Position numbers and translations under genes: made by a program. Below the pieces are notes generated by a model, which saw only the letters and a program-made list of their open reading frames with translations, ran no database searches and was not told the origin of the DNA. A stretch of 64,000 nucleotides of DNA from Trifolium pratense (lineage: Eukaryota; Streptophyta; Magnoliopsida; Fabales; Fabaceae): positions 53,572,236 to 53,636,235 of the forward strand of contig NC_060059.1 in NCBI RefSeq assembly GCF_020283565.1. Direction: 5' to 3'. Below are positions 45,301-56,282 of this stretch, piece by piece (the first letter of the stretch is position 1; the number at the start of each line of letters is the position of its first letter).

Positions 45301-47050
45301 TGTTTGGGTCAAAATGTTATATTTTGGCAGATAGAGAACCTAGGAGAAAATTGGATCCCAAAAGTGATGAGGGGATATTTTTAGGTTACTCAACCAACAG
45401 CAGAGCGTACAGGGTCTTTAACTCCAGAACAAGAACTATGATGGAATCAATTAATGTTGTTGTTGATGACAGTGATACAACAAGTGCAGATCCAGCTGAA
45501 GAGACAGATGTCATAACACCTGTCCCAACACCTGACGTTGATCAAACTGAACCTGAACCTGATCAACATTCTGAATCTACTACAGAGGTTCCTAGACCAA
45601 ACAAGGGACCATCTACTAGAACACAGAAGAATCATCCTCTGGAACTTGTCATTGGAAATCCAAATCAAGGAATTGCAACAAGAAGATCAAAAGAAGCAAT
45701 CTCCAATTCATGTTTCATATCAAAGATTGAACCAAAGAATGTTAAGGAAGCTTTGACTGATGAATACTGGATCAATGCTATGCAGGATGAACTAACTCAG
45801 TTCAAAAGAAGTGAGGTATGGGATCTAGTACCTAGACCAGATGGTATAAATGTTATTGGTACAAAGTGGGTGTACAAGAACAAAACTGATGAAAATGGTG
45901 ATATTACTAGAAACAAAGCCAGACTTGTAGCACAAGGATACACCCAGATAGAAGGAGTAGATTTTGATGAAACTTTTGCTCCAGTTGCTCGCTTGGAGTC
46001 CATAAGATTACTCTTGGCTGTGGCATGCATTTTGAAATTCAAGCTATATCAAATGGATGTAAAAAGTGCATTCCTAAATGGCTATCTAAATGAAGAGGTA
46101 TATGTTGAGCAACCAAAAGGGTTTGTAGATCCAAGCTTTCCTAACCATGTTTACAAACTAAAGAAAGCACTCTATGGATTGAAACAAGCCCCTAGAGCAT
46201 GGTATGAAAGACTGACTGAATTCCTTGTCAGCCATGGATACAAGAAGGGTGGTAATGATAAAACCCTGTTTGTAAGAGAAGAGAAAGGGAAGCTAATGAT
46301 AGCTCAGATATATGTGGATGATATTGTATTTGGTGGAATGTCGCGACAAATGGTGGAACATTTTGTGCATCAAATGCAATCTGAATTTGAAATGAGCCTT
46401 GTAGGTGAGCTAACTTATTTTTTAGGTCTTCAGGTCAAACAAATGGAAGACACCATATTTATCTCTCAAGAAAAATATGCAAGAAACATTGTGAAGAAAT
46501 TTGGAATGGAAGGTGGGAGTCACAAAAGGACACCTACACCTACTCACTTGAAGCTTACCAAAGATGAGAAAGGGGTTGATGTGGATCAAAGTCTCTATAG
46601 AAGTATGATTGGGAGCTTGTTATATCTCACTGCTAGCAGGCCTGATATCATGTTTGCAGTTGGTGTTTGTGCTAGATACCAATCTGAGCCCAAGATGAGT
46701 CATCTGACTCAAGTAAAGAGGATCTTCAAATATGTCAATGGCACATGTGGCTATGGAATTCTATACACTCATGGTAATGATTCTACCTTAATTGGATATT
46801 GTGATGCAGATTGGGCTGGAAGTGCTGATGATAGAAAGAGCACCTCTGGTGCATGTTTCTTCTTGGGAAACAATCTAGTATCTTGGTTTAGTAAGAAGCA
46901 AAATAGTGTATCTCTATCAACAGCTGAGGCAGAATATATAGCAGCTGGAAGTAGTTGCTCTCAATTGTTATGGATGAGGCAAATGTTGAAAGAGTATAGT
47001 GTGGAGCAAGATGTCATGACACTCTACTGTGACAATCTTAGTGCTATAAA
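42318..47050 (+). CDS. SIRE-like gag-pol polyprotein, 5' part (split by nested LTR element)
   Basis: It starts [14 protein letters not shown]. Order by residue: UBN2-type gag (about 20-215); CCHC knuckles at 300-313 ([14 protein letters not shown]) and 563-576 ([14 protein letters not shown]) separated by a coiled coil; aspartic protease Asp639 ([11 protein letters not shown]); GAG-pre-integrase; integrase with Asp853 (VDDFSRY) and Asp895 (RSDHGKEF) and the QNGVVERKN Glu block; RT with YVDD at 1332-1335; and RNase H with Asp1496 (CDADWAG) to the break at SAI. The frame resumes at 56057 and ends at the UAG at 56265. With the insertion ignored it is open for 1,647 codons, all catalytic residues visible. 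It was probably active when the nested element landed. Confidence 0.92.
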
Positions 47051-50000
47051 TGTAACACCCAAACCCGTTATTTAATTAACTCTGCCTTTATAAAATCTTT
47101 TTCGAAAATACGCAGCGGAAAAATTGAAAATCTGATTATAAAGCGCTGGTTTGAATATCACAAAACACAAAATCCTCCGCATCAACACGATGCGTTATAA
47201 GTTATACAAAACCAATACTTTTCACAAAGAATAATTCTTATATGAAAACATAAGCAATTACAGAGTAATTTTCTAAAGGAATTTTTATATATATATACAA
47301 AACCCCTTTTCTCCCCGTGTCACAATAAGAGCGGAGCTTCACCACGCTACTCGGACAAGCTAACATATAACCTGTCAATCTGGATATCTGAACCCCCAAA
47401 GGTTCCAATTAACACAAAGCAGAGAGTTAGTTTACATGATCAATAAAACAAGCATAAGAATGCACCTACGCTTTACACCACTATCATGCATACTACTAAC
47501 TCACACGCACATTCATCAACAAATATTCCATTATAATTTACCAGACAAATTATAATTCAAACATCACTTGTACGTCAACAATTATCACATAACTCAATTA
47601 CCAATAGGAATATACATAAAGTTCCTAATGTAATCTAACACCACAAATACATTGTTCAGATTATGGTCATGACGGACCCTGCGTTGTTCATTTTATAGTC
47701 ATGACGGACTCTGCTCCTCACATACGGATTAACAATCAACATTTACCAAGTATGTGTCAAACATCATCTATCATAAAATGCACACAAGATCCCTAATGCA
47801 ATCTAATGCTTCACATTCATGTTATGTCCTCTAGACACCTCTAATGCATGTGGTACCATCGTCTTTATCAGGGTATTTCACCTCCGATATCCTTCTTTAT
47901 CAAACAAATATAGTTCGATATCCTTCTTTATTGGACAAGCCAATATCCCTAAATATTCATGATGCATGCACTCAAAACTCATGAATATATCCATCAACAA
48001 TTATGGCATATAGCCCATCAACAATAACGTGGAACACTATCCAACGTCCGTCTTTATTAAGATAATCAATACCTTAATATCCGTCTTTATCAAATAACAT
48101 AATTCGATATACTTCTTTATTAGAATAACATAATTCTAATATCCTTCTTTATTAAGTTGATTAACACCTTAATATACTTCTTTGACATTTAAATAAACAT
48201 CATCATTCATCAACAAGCTATCATCACATAAACATCAACACAACCCTCATGCAATTAATATATAACAACTACATTAAGCATGCCTCAACTCATAAAACAA
48301 ACACCGGAATCGGAGTCTACACGAAAAACTGAGTAAAATAGGTTCCGAGGTCGAAAACCCTCAAAAGTCAACCAAAAGTCAACATTTTCAATCCTGTGAA
48401 CAGTGCCTGCGCTGGGGCGCCAGCCTTCGTCACAAAACAGAGTCAAAATGGCATTTCTAGACTTCTCTGGGCGCTTGGGCGCCACTCCTCTAAAACGGTG
48501 CGCCACAGACAAATTGTGCAGGATTTCTGCATGACAGCCTCTCATTGCAACGATCATAACTTGGGCTACGAAAGTCCAATGGAGACGCAAATATACTCGT
48601 TGGAAAGCTAACAAACAGGGCTACAACTGTTATGTTGGCCACTAAAACCAGTTCACAACGAAAAGAGGTCAAAAATGCACGTAAAGGTTCAGACCTCATA
48701 GATAACAATTTTCTATATTTCTCATTTCAAACTCTAAACTCTCAAGACTCTCACATAGACCATTTTTCATATTCTAAACTCCATCACACATATATACATA
48801 CTCAAATCACTTACAAAAGTCCATTTAAACATCAATACATCATTCATTGCTTATTATTCAAAGAAATTCATGAACATTTTGCAAAACTCATCAACACTTT
48901 GCAAATCATTGAGCTTGGCTAAGGCCAATCTAGGGCTTAGGCAAAGCACACCAAAATAACCACACATCAACACAATCAACCAAGCATATTCATAAGCACT
49001 TAAACACAAGTATTTTAACCATCAAAAACACTTATACACATAGTTATGATTCCATTTATACAAGCTTGTGAACATATCAAAATTCATCAAGAACACAAAC
49101 TTTTTCCTTAACAAACATCTACATATTCCCTCATACAATCATGTCATGAATAAATAACATCTCATGATCTTTTCCTTTCAATGATTCATGAAGAAAATCA
49201 CCCAAAACCCCAAAGAAAATGAGTGAGAGAGTTTGGGAATGGAGGCCTAGACAACCTCCCCTCTCTTGAACCACTCATGAATCATGGAAACAAACTCTCT
49301 TACCTTAGAAATTTGATGAATCCTCAAGCTCCTCATGTTCTAGCTCTCATGAGCTCCTCTCTTTCTCAAGCCCTAGCACCCTCTTGCTTTGCTCTCTTGC
49401 TTGCCCTAGCTTAGGGATGATGATCCTTGAACTCCCATGATTCCAACAAGCTTCTAATGGATCAATTTGGTGAAGAAATGAAAATTTGGTGAAGGGTTAG
49501 GCATGATAAGGAAGGCTCACGGTTTTGAGGAAAGAAATGAATGAATTATGTGATTTTTCCTATTCATATAATTATATAGAAAGCTTGAATTAAACATGGC
49601 CTTTTGATCTATTCTTGCTCACCACACAAAGAATCATGGTCACTTGATCTAGTCTTGCTCTCCAAGTTCAAGTTAATCATGGTTCACTCACTTAACCATG
49701 ATCATCCACTTGCTCATGACTTTTTCTCTTCTTCTTATCCAACAAGAAAAATTGTGGAAATATCTCCTCCCACTTGCATGAGTAAACCTCCCCCTTCCCA
49801 CTTGTCTTGGCCCATTGGGCCAAAAGCCCAATAACAAATCCAAGGCCCAATAATACGGTTCACTCACGTAACGCTCCTAACTCGCGTATTAACTTATATT
49901 CGCGCCAATTAATTATTCGCCGCTTAATAAAATAATTATGAATTACGCCCTCGCGTAATAAAATAATTAAATAACGAATAATAAATTTCGGGTCGTTACA
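47051..50000 (-). repeat. LARD 3' LTR (left in window)
   Basis: 2,950 bases. It contains a degenerate tandem of 'atatccttctttatt' words at about 47,860-48,190 and 'gtcatgacggac' repeats at about 47,668-47,712. Short ORFs inside it recur identically in the other LTR and have no recognisable product. Confidence 0.92.
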
Positions 50001-50015
50001 ACTCTCTCCCACTTA
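50001..50015 (-). promoter_or_regulatory. LARD polypurine tract
   Basis: On the minus strand AAGTGGGAGAGAGTT directly precedes the LTR start, as expected for plus-strand priming. Confidence 0.75.
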
Positions 50016-53000
50016 AAAGATTTTCGCCCTCGAAAATTACCCGACTTAAAACAACTCCGGATAACTCTTTTATCCGATTTCCAACAAAACACTTCAAACT
50101 CCACGTATTAATAAGTTTGACAAAATTAGTCTATCCCAACCAACACAATCTCGTCTACTACCAACAATAGATCAAGGACAGCTAATCCCTCGATTTGTCG
50201 ATAGATAGTCAACAATCATGATGTCGGTATAAACCATTCTTATCAAACCACCAAAACGTCCACTTAATATCTTACGGTACTCACTGCACCACTCAAAACA
50301 AACTCTAATCAGTCTAATACACCTTGAAAAGACGTTTTCGTTGAATACCTTACAACTTTTCAAGTTCCATAAGTCCTCAACTTTTCTTCAATCCCTTAAC
50401 TGCGTCAAATCTTATTCCAATCATTTAGTTGACAACACAACCTCAACATTCCTTAGTTGATCAACTCCTCAAATTTTTCTTGACACTTATCAAATTCACC
50501 ACCTCTAACCGTTAAATTCTTAGATTACGTAACATAACATTTCCAATGTCGCTTTTCCGCCGCGATACCCTTATCAAAATATTATTTTAAGTCACCCATA
50601 GACTCATTGTTGTTTCACCATCCATGATGAAAATATTCGAAATCCTTTACTCCTTTACCACATGGTATAATTTTACTATTCCAACGGATACGATGTGTCC
50701 AACATCTCAAATCTCCACCGACTTTTCCAATAAGTCGTTGTCAATCTCATTCTTACTTCCGAATGTTACAAAACACTCTCTCTGATACTTTCTTATTTCC
50801 AAACATCCAAAAATGATACTTCGCTCTCAGTTCCATCTCAACCTCCTAAGGTTTCATCCAACTCCGACACTAATCGTCCGATCATTATCCAAATGAAATT
50901 ATTTCTTTCTCGACAAGCTCTTACAAAATCCATCAAATTGTCACCCCACTTCCATCTTGAAATAACTCTACTACTCATACCATCCTCTACTACTTGATAC
51001 CCTCACAAGTTTACTAACCTACTATGGTATCTCTTAATTTCATTCTCATCTACTATGAGAACTCACTTCTTTTCCTTGGTTATACAACACTAATGGTTCT
51101 CTAAGCTTAACATCTATATTCTAAGCTTCTCAAATCTTTCCAAGAAATGACTACTCGATTCTAACACACTCAACCGCTATAAATCCTTCCTAGGCTCTTC
51201 TCGATCACCTAGTAATTCCATATTCAATCTCGGTGACTATCCAAAAGTTGATTTCCAAACAACCACAGTTCATATCTTGTTGATTCCAACAACGTCCTTA
51301 TTTGTCGCACACAATCCAACTAGTCACGTTCCTTATCGTTCTTCACTGTGACAAACATACTTTTCTCCATTCGATCAGTTCTTATTCGCATCTCGTGACT
51401 ATCTTAAAGTCATAACATCCTAAAGTTCATCCACACAAAATCTTTATTCCAATCTTGACTAGTCTCTTCGAACTATTCAAAATGTTTACTTTCCTTAAAG
51501 GTTCACTTGCTAATAATTAACAAGTTTAGCTCACACCGATACAACTCTATAGGTATTCCCACCATTCTTATAACCATCACCTAATCATCACTAGGTTCGC
51601 CTACTCTTAACGCACAACGTCTTCTCCGTTTTCCAACAACGGTTTCCATTTAACATCTCTGTCCGTTCCACCATTCCACAATGGTCACATTCTCTTTACG
51701 GTTAAACAACTTTAGTTCGACTCATTCTGAATCTTCCGGAATGATCATCTAATATTTCCTCCAAAATACTCTCCAAATAAGAACTTTACTTTCAATCCCT
51801 TATCAAATTGACGTCTACTCGTCCTTACTCAACTTGTCTGAACGACAACGTCCTACTCCTTCCATTCCATGGTATTGCTTCTGAGAAATTCTTGTAGTTC
51901 TCATCCGCCTCTAGTCCATACTCTTTTGTACACTACACGATCTCCAATCGTTTCCAAACGGTCTTCATCTTTCTTAACCAATCTCAGTGTTGATCCCATG
52001 ACGAACACTTAGTCCAACAACTTCTCATCTAGCAATCCTCACAACTTGCTGTCCAAGTTCCTTCCACTTCGAACAACACTAATCAATCTTGAACAATCTA
52101 CTTCAAGAGCATCTCCATCCATCCTAACTTCTTCACATTCGAACCATCTCGGAGAGACACAACTTTCTCCCCCACTTATCTCAAACCCATCTATACTCTT
52201 CCACTAGAACTTCCGGTATAAACTCCTAGTCATTCTATCGATTCTAAATATATTCTCCCAAAAAGAATCTAGTACCGACAACATTCACATGCGTGTCGCA
52301 TACAAGGGTAAACGTAAGGCATTAAACCTTGACATCTACACAAATATCCTGTACAGTCCTCTTGACATATACGCCACTACGCAAATACATAAGTATTCTA
52401 TTCCCCACATATACTAGTGTAACAACCTTCATACCAACTAGCATACGCAAACACAACAACATGTCAATACATATATTTATAACTAAAATATATGTAAGAC
52501 AACAAAACATCCATGTACACAAGACATCGAGTCAAGTACATGCATTACATTTCATTTGCTCGCATACTTACAACATCTACTCAAACATGTATAAAACATA
52601 GCATGTTCTCAAACAAGTTCTCATCATGAGAATACATTCACATAGTTCAATTAAAGAACCACACTAAGTACTAGTAATCAATCTACCACATGTTATAAAC
52701 AAACATATAACAACACACACTAGGATCTACTTACATCCTACTCCTTTCTCACTCTAGTGAAAAATTCATTTTCACTTACTCAAAAGAAAATAATCTTATA
52801 TTTTCAACAAAATCTTCATCACATGCAGTCTTACATCATGCCGGATCATCAACAATCAGCAATAAGCATCTACAAACCAAAAGTTCAAACCACACAAATT
52901 TTTAAACTTTAAGCATAAAAATACACAACCACTACTTGACTTGATAACTTTTAACAATGATAAGTATCAATCGCATCAAGTACACACAACAAGAAAAGAC

Positions 53001-53086
53001 AGACACAACTGGCACACACGCTCACTCGATCAGACTGCACAGAACGGCTCTGATTGACACATAACCTCACAGTCCGAAGACGACCC
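50016..53086 (-). other. LARD internal region without detectable coding capacity
   Basis: Three kilobases with no frame longer than about 90 codons and no gag, RT, RNase H or integrase motif seen on either strand. It has strong strand asymmetry: the minus strand is G-rich relative to C. Near the PPT, 'gaaaatcttttaagtggg' is the usual tail after chromovirus pol. It may be a heavily decayed pol or unrelated filler. Confidence 0.6.
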
Positions 53087-53098
53087 GCTCTGATACCA
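53087..53098 (-). promoter_or_regulatory. LARD primer-binding site (initiator tRNA-Met)
   Basis: TGGTATCAGAGC on the minus strand, three bases from the 5' LTR. It fixes the orientation of the element. Confidence 0.88.
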
Positions 53099-53101
53099 CT
53101 T

Positions 53102-56051
53102 TGTAACACCCAAACCCGTTATTTAATTAACTCTGCCTTTATAAAATCTTTTTCGAAAATACGCAGCGGAAAAATTGAAAATCTGATTATAAAGCGCTGG
53201 TTTGAATATCACAAAACACAAAATCCTCCGCATCAACACGATGCGTTATAAGTTATACAAAACCAATACTTTTCACAAAGAATAATTCTTATATGAAAAC
53301 ATAAGCAATTACAGAGTAATTTTCTAAAGGAATTTTTATATATATATACAAAACCCCTTTTCTCCCCGTGTCACAATAAGAGCGGAGCTTCACCACGCTA
53401 CTCGGACAAGCTAACATATAACCTGTCAATCTGGATATCTGAACCCCCAAAGGTTCCAATTAACACAAAGCAGAGAGTTAGTTTACATGATCAATAAAAC
53501 AAGCATAAGAATGCACCTACGCTTTACACCACTATCATGCATACTACTAACTCACACGCACATTCATCAACAAATATTCCATTATAATTTACCAGACAAA
53601 TTATAATTCAAACATCACTTGTACGTCAACAATTATCACATAACTCAATTACCAATAGGAATATACATAAAGTTCCTAATGTAATCTAACACCACAAATA
53701 CATTGTTCAGATTATGGTCATGACGGACCCTGCGTTGTTCATTTTATAGTCATGACGGACTCTGCTCCTCACATACGGATTAACAATCAACATTTACCAA
53801 GTATGTGTCAAACATCATCTATCATAAAATGCACACAAGATCCCTAATGCAATCTAATGCTTCACATTCATGTTATGTCCTCTAGACACCTCTAATGCAT
53901 GTGGTACCATCGTCTTTATCAGGGTATTTCACCTCCGATATCCTTCTTTATCAAACAAATATAGTTCGATATCCTTCTTTATTGGACAAGCCAATATCCC
54001 TAAATATTCATGATGCATGCACTCAAAACTCATGAATATATCCATCAACAATTATGGCATATAGCCCATCAACAATAACGTGGAACACTATCCAACGTCC
54101 GTCTTTATTAAGATAATCAATACCTTAATATCCGTCTTTATCAAATAACATAATTCGATATACTTCTTTATTAGAATAACATAATTCTAATATCCTTCTT
54201 TATTAAGTTGATTAACACCTTAATATACTTCTTTGACATTTAAATAAACATCATCATTCATCAACAAGCTATCATCACATAAACATCAACACAACCCTCA
54301 TGCAATTAATATATAACAACTACATTAAGCATGCCTCAACTCATAAAACAAACACCGGAATCGGAGTCTACACGAAAAACTGAGTAAAATAGGTTCCGAG
54401 GTCGAAAACCCTCAAAAGTCAACCAAAAGTCAACATTTTCAATCCTGTGAACAGTGCCTGCGCTGGGGCGCCAGCCTTCGTCACAAAACAGAGTCAAAAT
54501 GGCATTTCTAGACTTCTCTGGGCGCTTGGGCGCCACTCCTCTAAAACGGTGCGCCACAGACAAATTGTGCAGGATTTCTGCATGACAGCCTCTCATTGCA
54601 ACGATCATAACTTGGGCTACGAAAGTCCAATGGAGACGCAAATATACTCGTTGGAAAGCTAACAAACAGGGCTACAACTGTTATGTTGGCCCCTAAAACC
54701 AGTTCACAACGAAAAGAGGTCAAAAATGCACGTAAAGGTTCAGACCTCATAGATAACAATTTTCTATATTTCTCATTTCAAACTCTAAACTCTCAAGACT
54801 CTCACATAGACCATTTTTCATATTCTAAACTCCATCACACATATATACATACTCAAATCACTTACAAAAGTCCATTTAAACATCAATACATCATTCATTG
54901 CTTATTATTCAAAGAAATTCATGAACATTTTGCAAAACTCATCAACACTTTGCAAATCATTGAGCTTGGCTAAGGCCAATCTAGGGCTTAGGCAAAGCAC
55001 ACCAAAATAACCACACATCAACACAATCAACCAAGCATATTCATAAGCACTTAAACACAAGTATTTTAACCATCAAAAACACTTATACACATAGTTATGA
55101 TTCCATTTATACAAGCTTGTGAACATATCAAAATTCATCAAGAACACAAACTTTTTCCTTAACAAACATCTACATATTCCCTCATACAATCATGTCATGA
55201 ATAAATAACATCTCATGATCTTTTCCTTTCAATGATTCATGAAGAAAATCACCCAAAACCCCAAAGAAAATGAGTGAGAGAGTTTGGGAATGGAGGCCTA
55301 GACAACCTCCCCTCTCTTGAACCACTCATGAATCATGGAAACAAACTCTCTTACCTTAGAAATTTGATGAATCCTCAAGCTCCTCATGTTCTAGCTCTCA
55401 TGAGCTCCTCTCTTTCTCAAGCCCTAGCACCCTCTTGCTTTGCTCTCTTGCTTGCCCTAGCTTAGGGATGATGATCCTTGAACTCCCATGATTCCAACAA
55501 GCTTCTAATGGATCAATTTGGTGAAGAAATGAAAATTTGGTGAAGGGTTAGGCATGATAAGGAAGGCTCACGGTTTTGAGGAAAGAAATGAATGAATTAT
55601 GTGATTTTTCCTATTCATATAATTATATAGAAAGCTTGAATTAAACATGGCCTTTTGATCTATTCTTGCTCACCACACAAAGAATCATGGTCACTTGATC
55701 TAGTCTTGCTCTCCAAGTTCAAGTTAATCATGGTTCACTCACTTAACCATGATCATCCACTTGCTCATGACTTTTTCTCTTCTTCTTATCCAACAAGAAA
55801 AATTGTGGAAATATCTCCTCCCACTTGCATGAGTAAACCTCCCCCTTCCCACTTGTCTTGGCCCATTGGGCCAAAAGCCCAATAACAAATCCAAGGCCCA
55901 ATAATACGGTTCACTCACGTAACGCTCCTAACTCGCGTATTAACTTATATTCGCGCCAATTAATTATTCGCCGCTTAATAAAATAATTATGAATTACGCC
56001 CTCGCGTAATAAAATAATTAAATAACGAATAATAAATTTCGGGTCGTTACA
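53102..56051 (-). repeat. LARD 5' LTR (right in window)
   Basis: 2,950 bases, the same length as the left LTR and identical by eye except one base. Contents as described for the left LTR. Confidence 0.92.
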
Positions 56052-56267
56052 ATAAACATTTCTAAAAATCCTATTCAACATAGTAGGACTAAGCACATTG
56101 ACATACGTCATCATTTTATAAGAGAGCTTGTAGAAGAAAAAATTGTTACACTTGAGCACATTGCATCGGAAGAACAATTAGCAGACATTTTTACTAAAGC
56201 GTTGGATGCAAGTCAATTTGAAAATTTAAGAGGCAAACTTGGAATTTGCCTTTTTGAAGACAAATAG
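56052..56267 (+). CDS. SIRE-like gag-pol, RNase H C-terminal part, ending in UAG
   Basis: After the duplicated ATAAA the pol frame resumes in the same register: the insertion plus duplication is 9,006 bases, a multiple of three. It encodes the last RNase H motif (SRTKHIDIRHHFIRELVEE, then QLADIFTKAL). It ends at TAG 56265-56267, followed by CAG TTA, a context discussed under findings. Confidence 0.9.
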   Translation: MNISKNPIQHSRTKHIDIRHHFIRELVEEKIVTLEHIASEEQLADIFTKALDASQFENLRGKLGICLFEDK

Positions 56268-56282
56268 CAGTTACAGCATGCA

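Larger units (their letters stand above)
47051..56051 (-). mobile_element. Non-autonomous LTR element (LARD-type, probably chromovirus/Tekay-derived), 9.0 kb
   Basis: Two 2,950-bp LTRs, TSD ATAAA (47046-47050 and 56052-56056), inserted in the RNase H of the SIRE-like element. On its own (minus) strand the LTR begins TGTAACGACCCGAAATT and ends GGTGTTACA, followed by PBS TGGTATCAGAGC; the PPT is at the opposite end. TGTAACGACCC starts are typical of plant Tekay/Del chromoviruses. The 3.1-kb interior has no retroviral domain that I can find. One LTR difference noticed (an A/C at about 48,640 versus 54,691), so insertion is very recent. Confidence 0.88.

Noticed and set aside
47860..48190. Possible CRISPR-like spaced repeats
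   Set aside because: Degenerate, irregularly spaced, in a plant LTR; CRISPR arrays are not expected in this genome.
48285..48614. 109-codon minus-strand frame duplicated at 54336-54665
   Set aside because: It lies inside the LARD LTR and is duplicated because the LTR is; no recognised protein.
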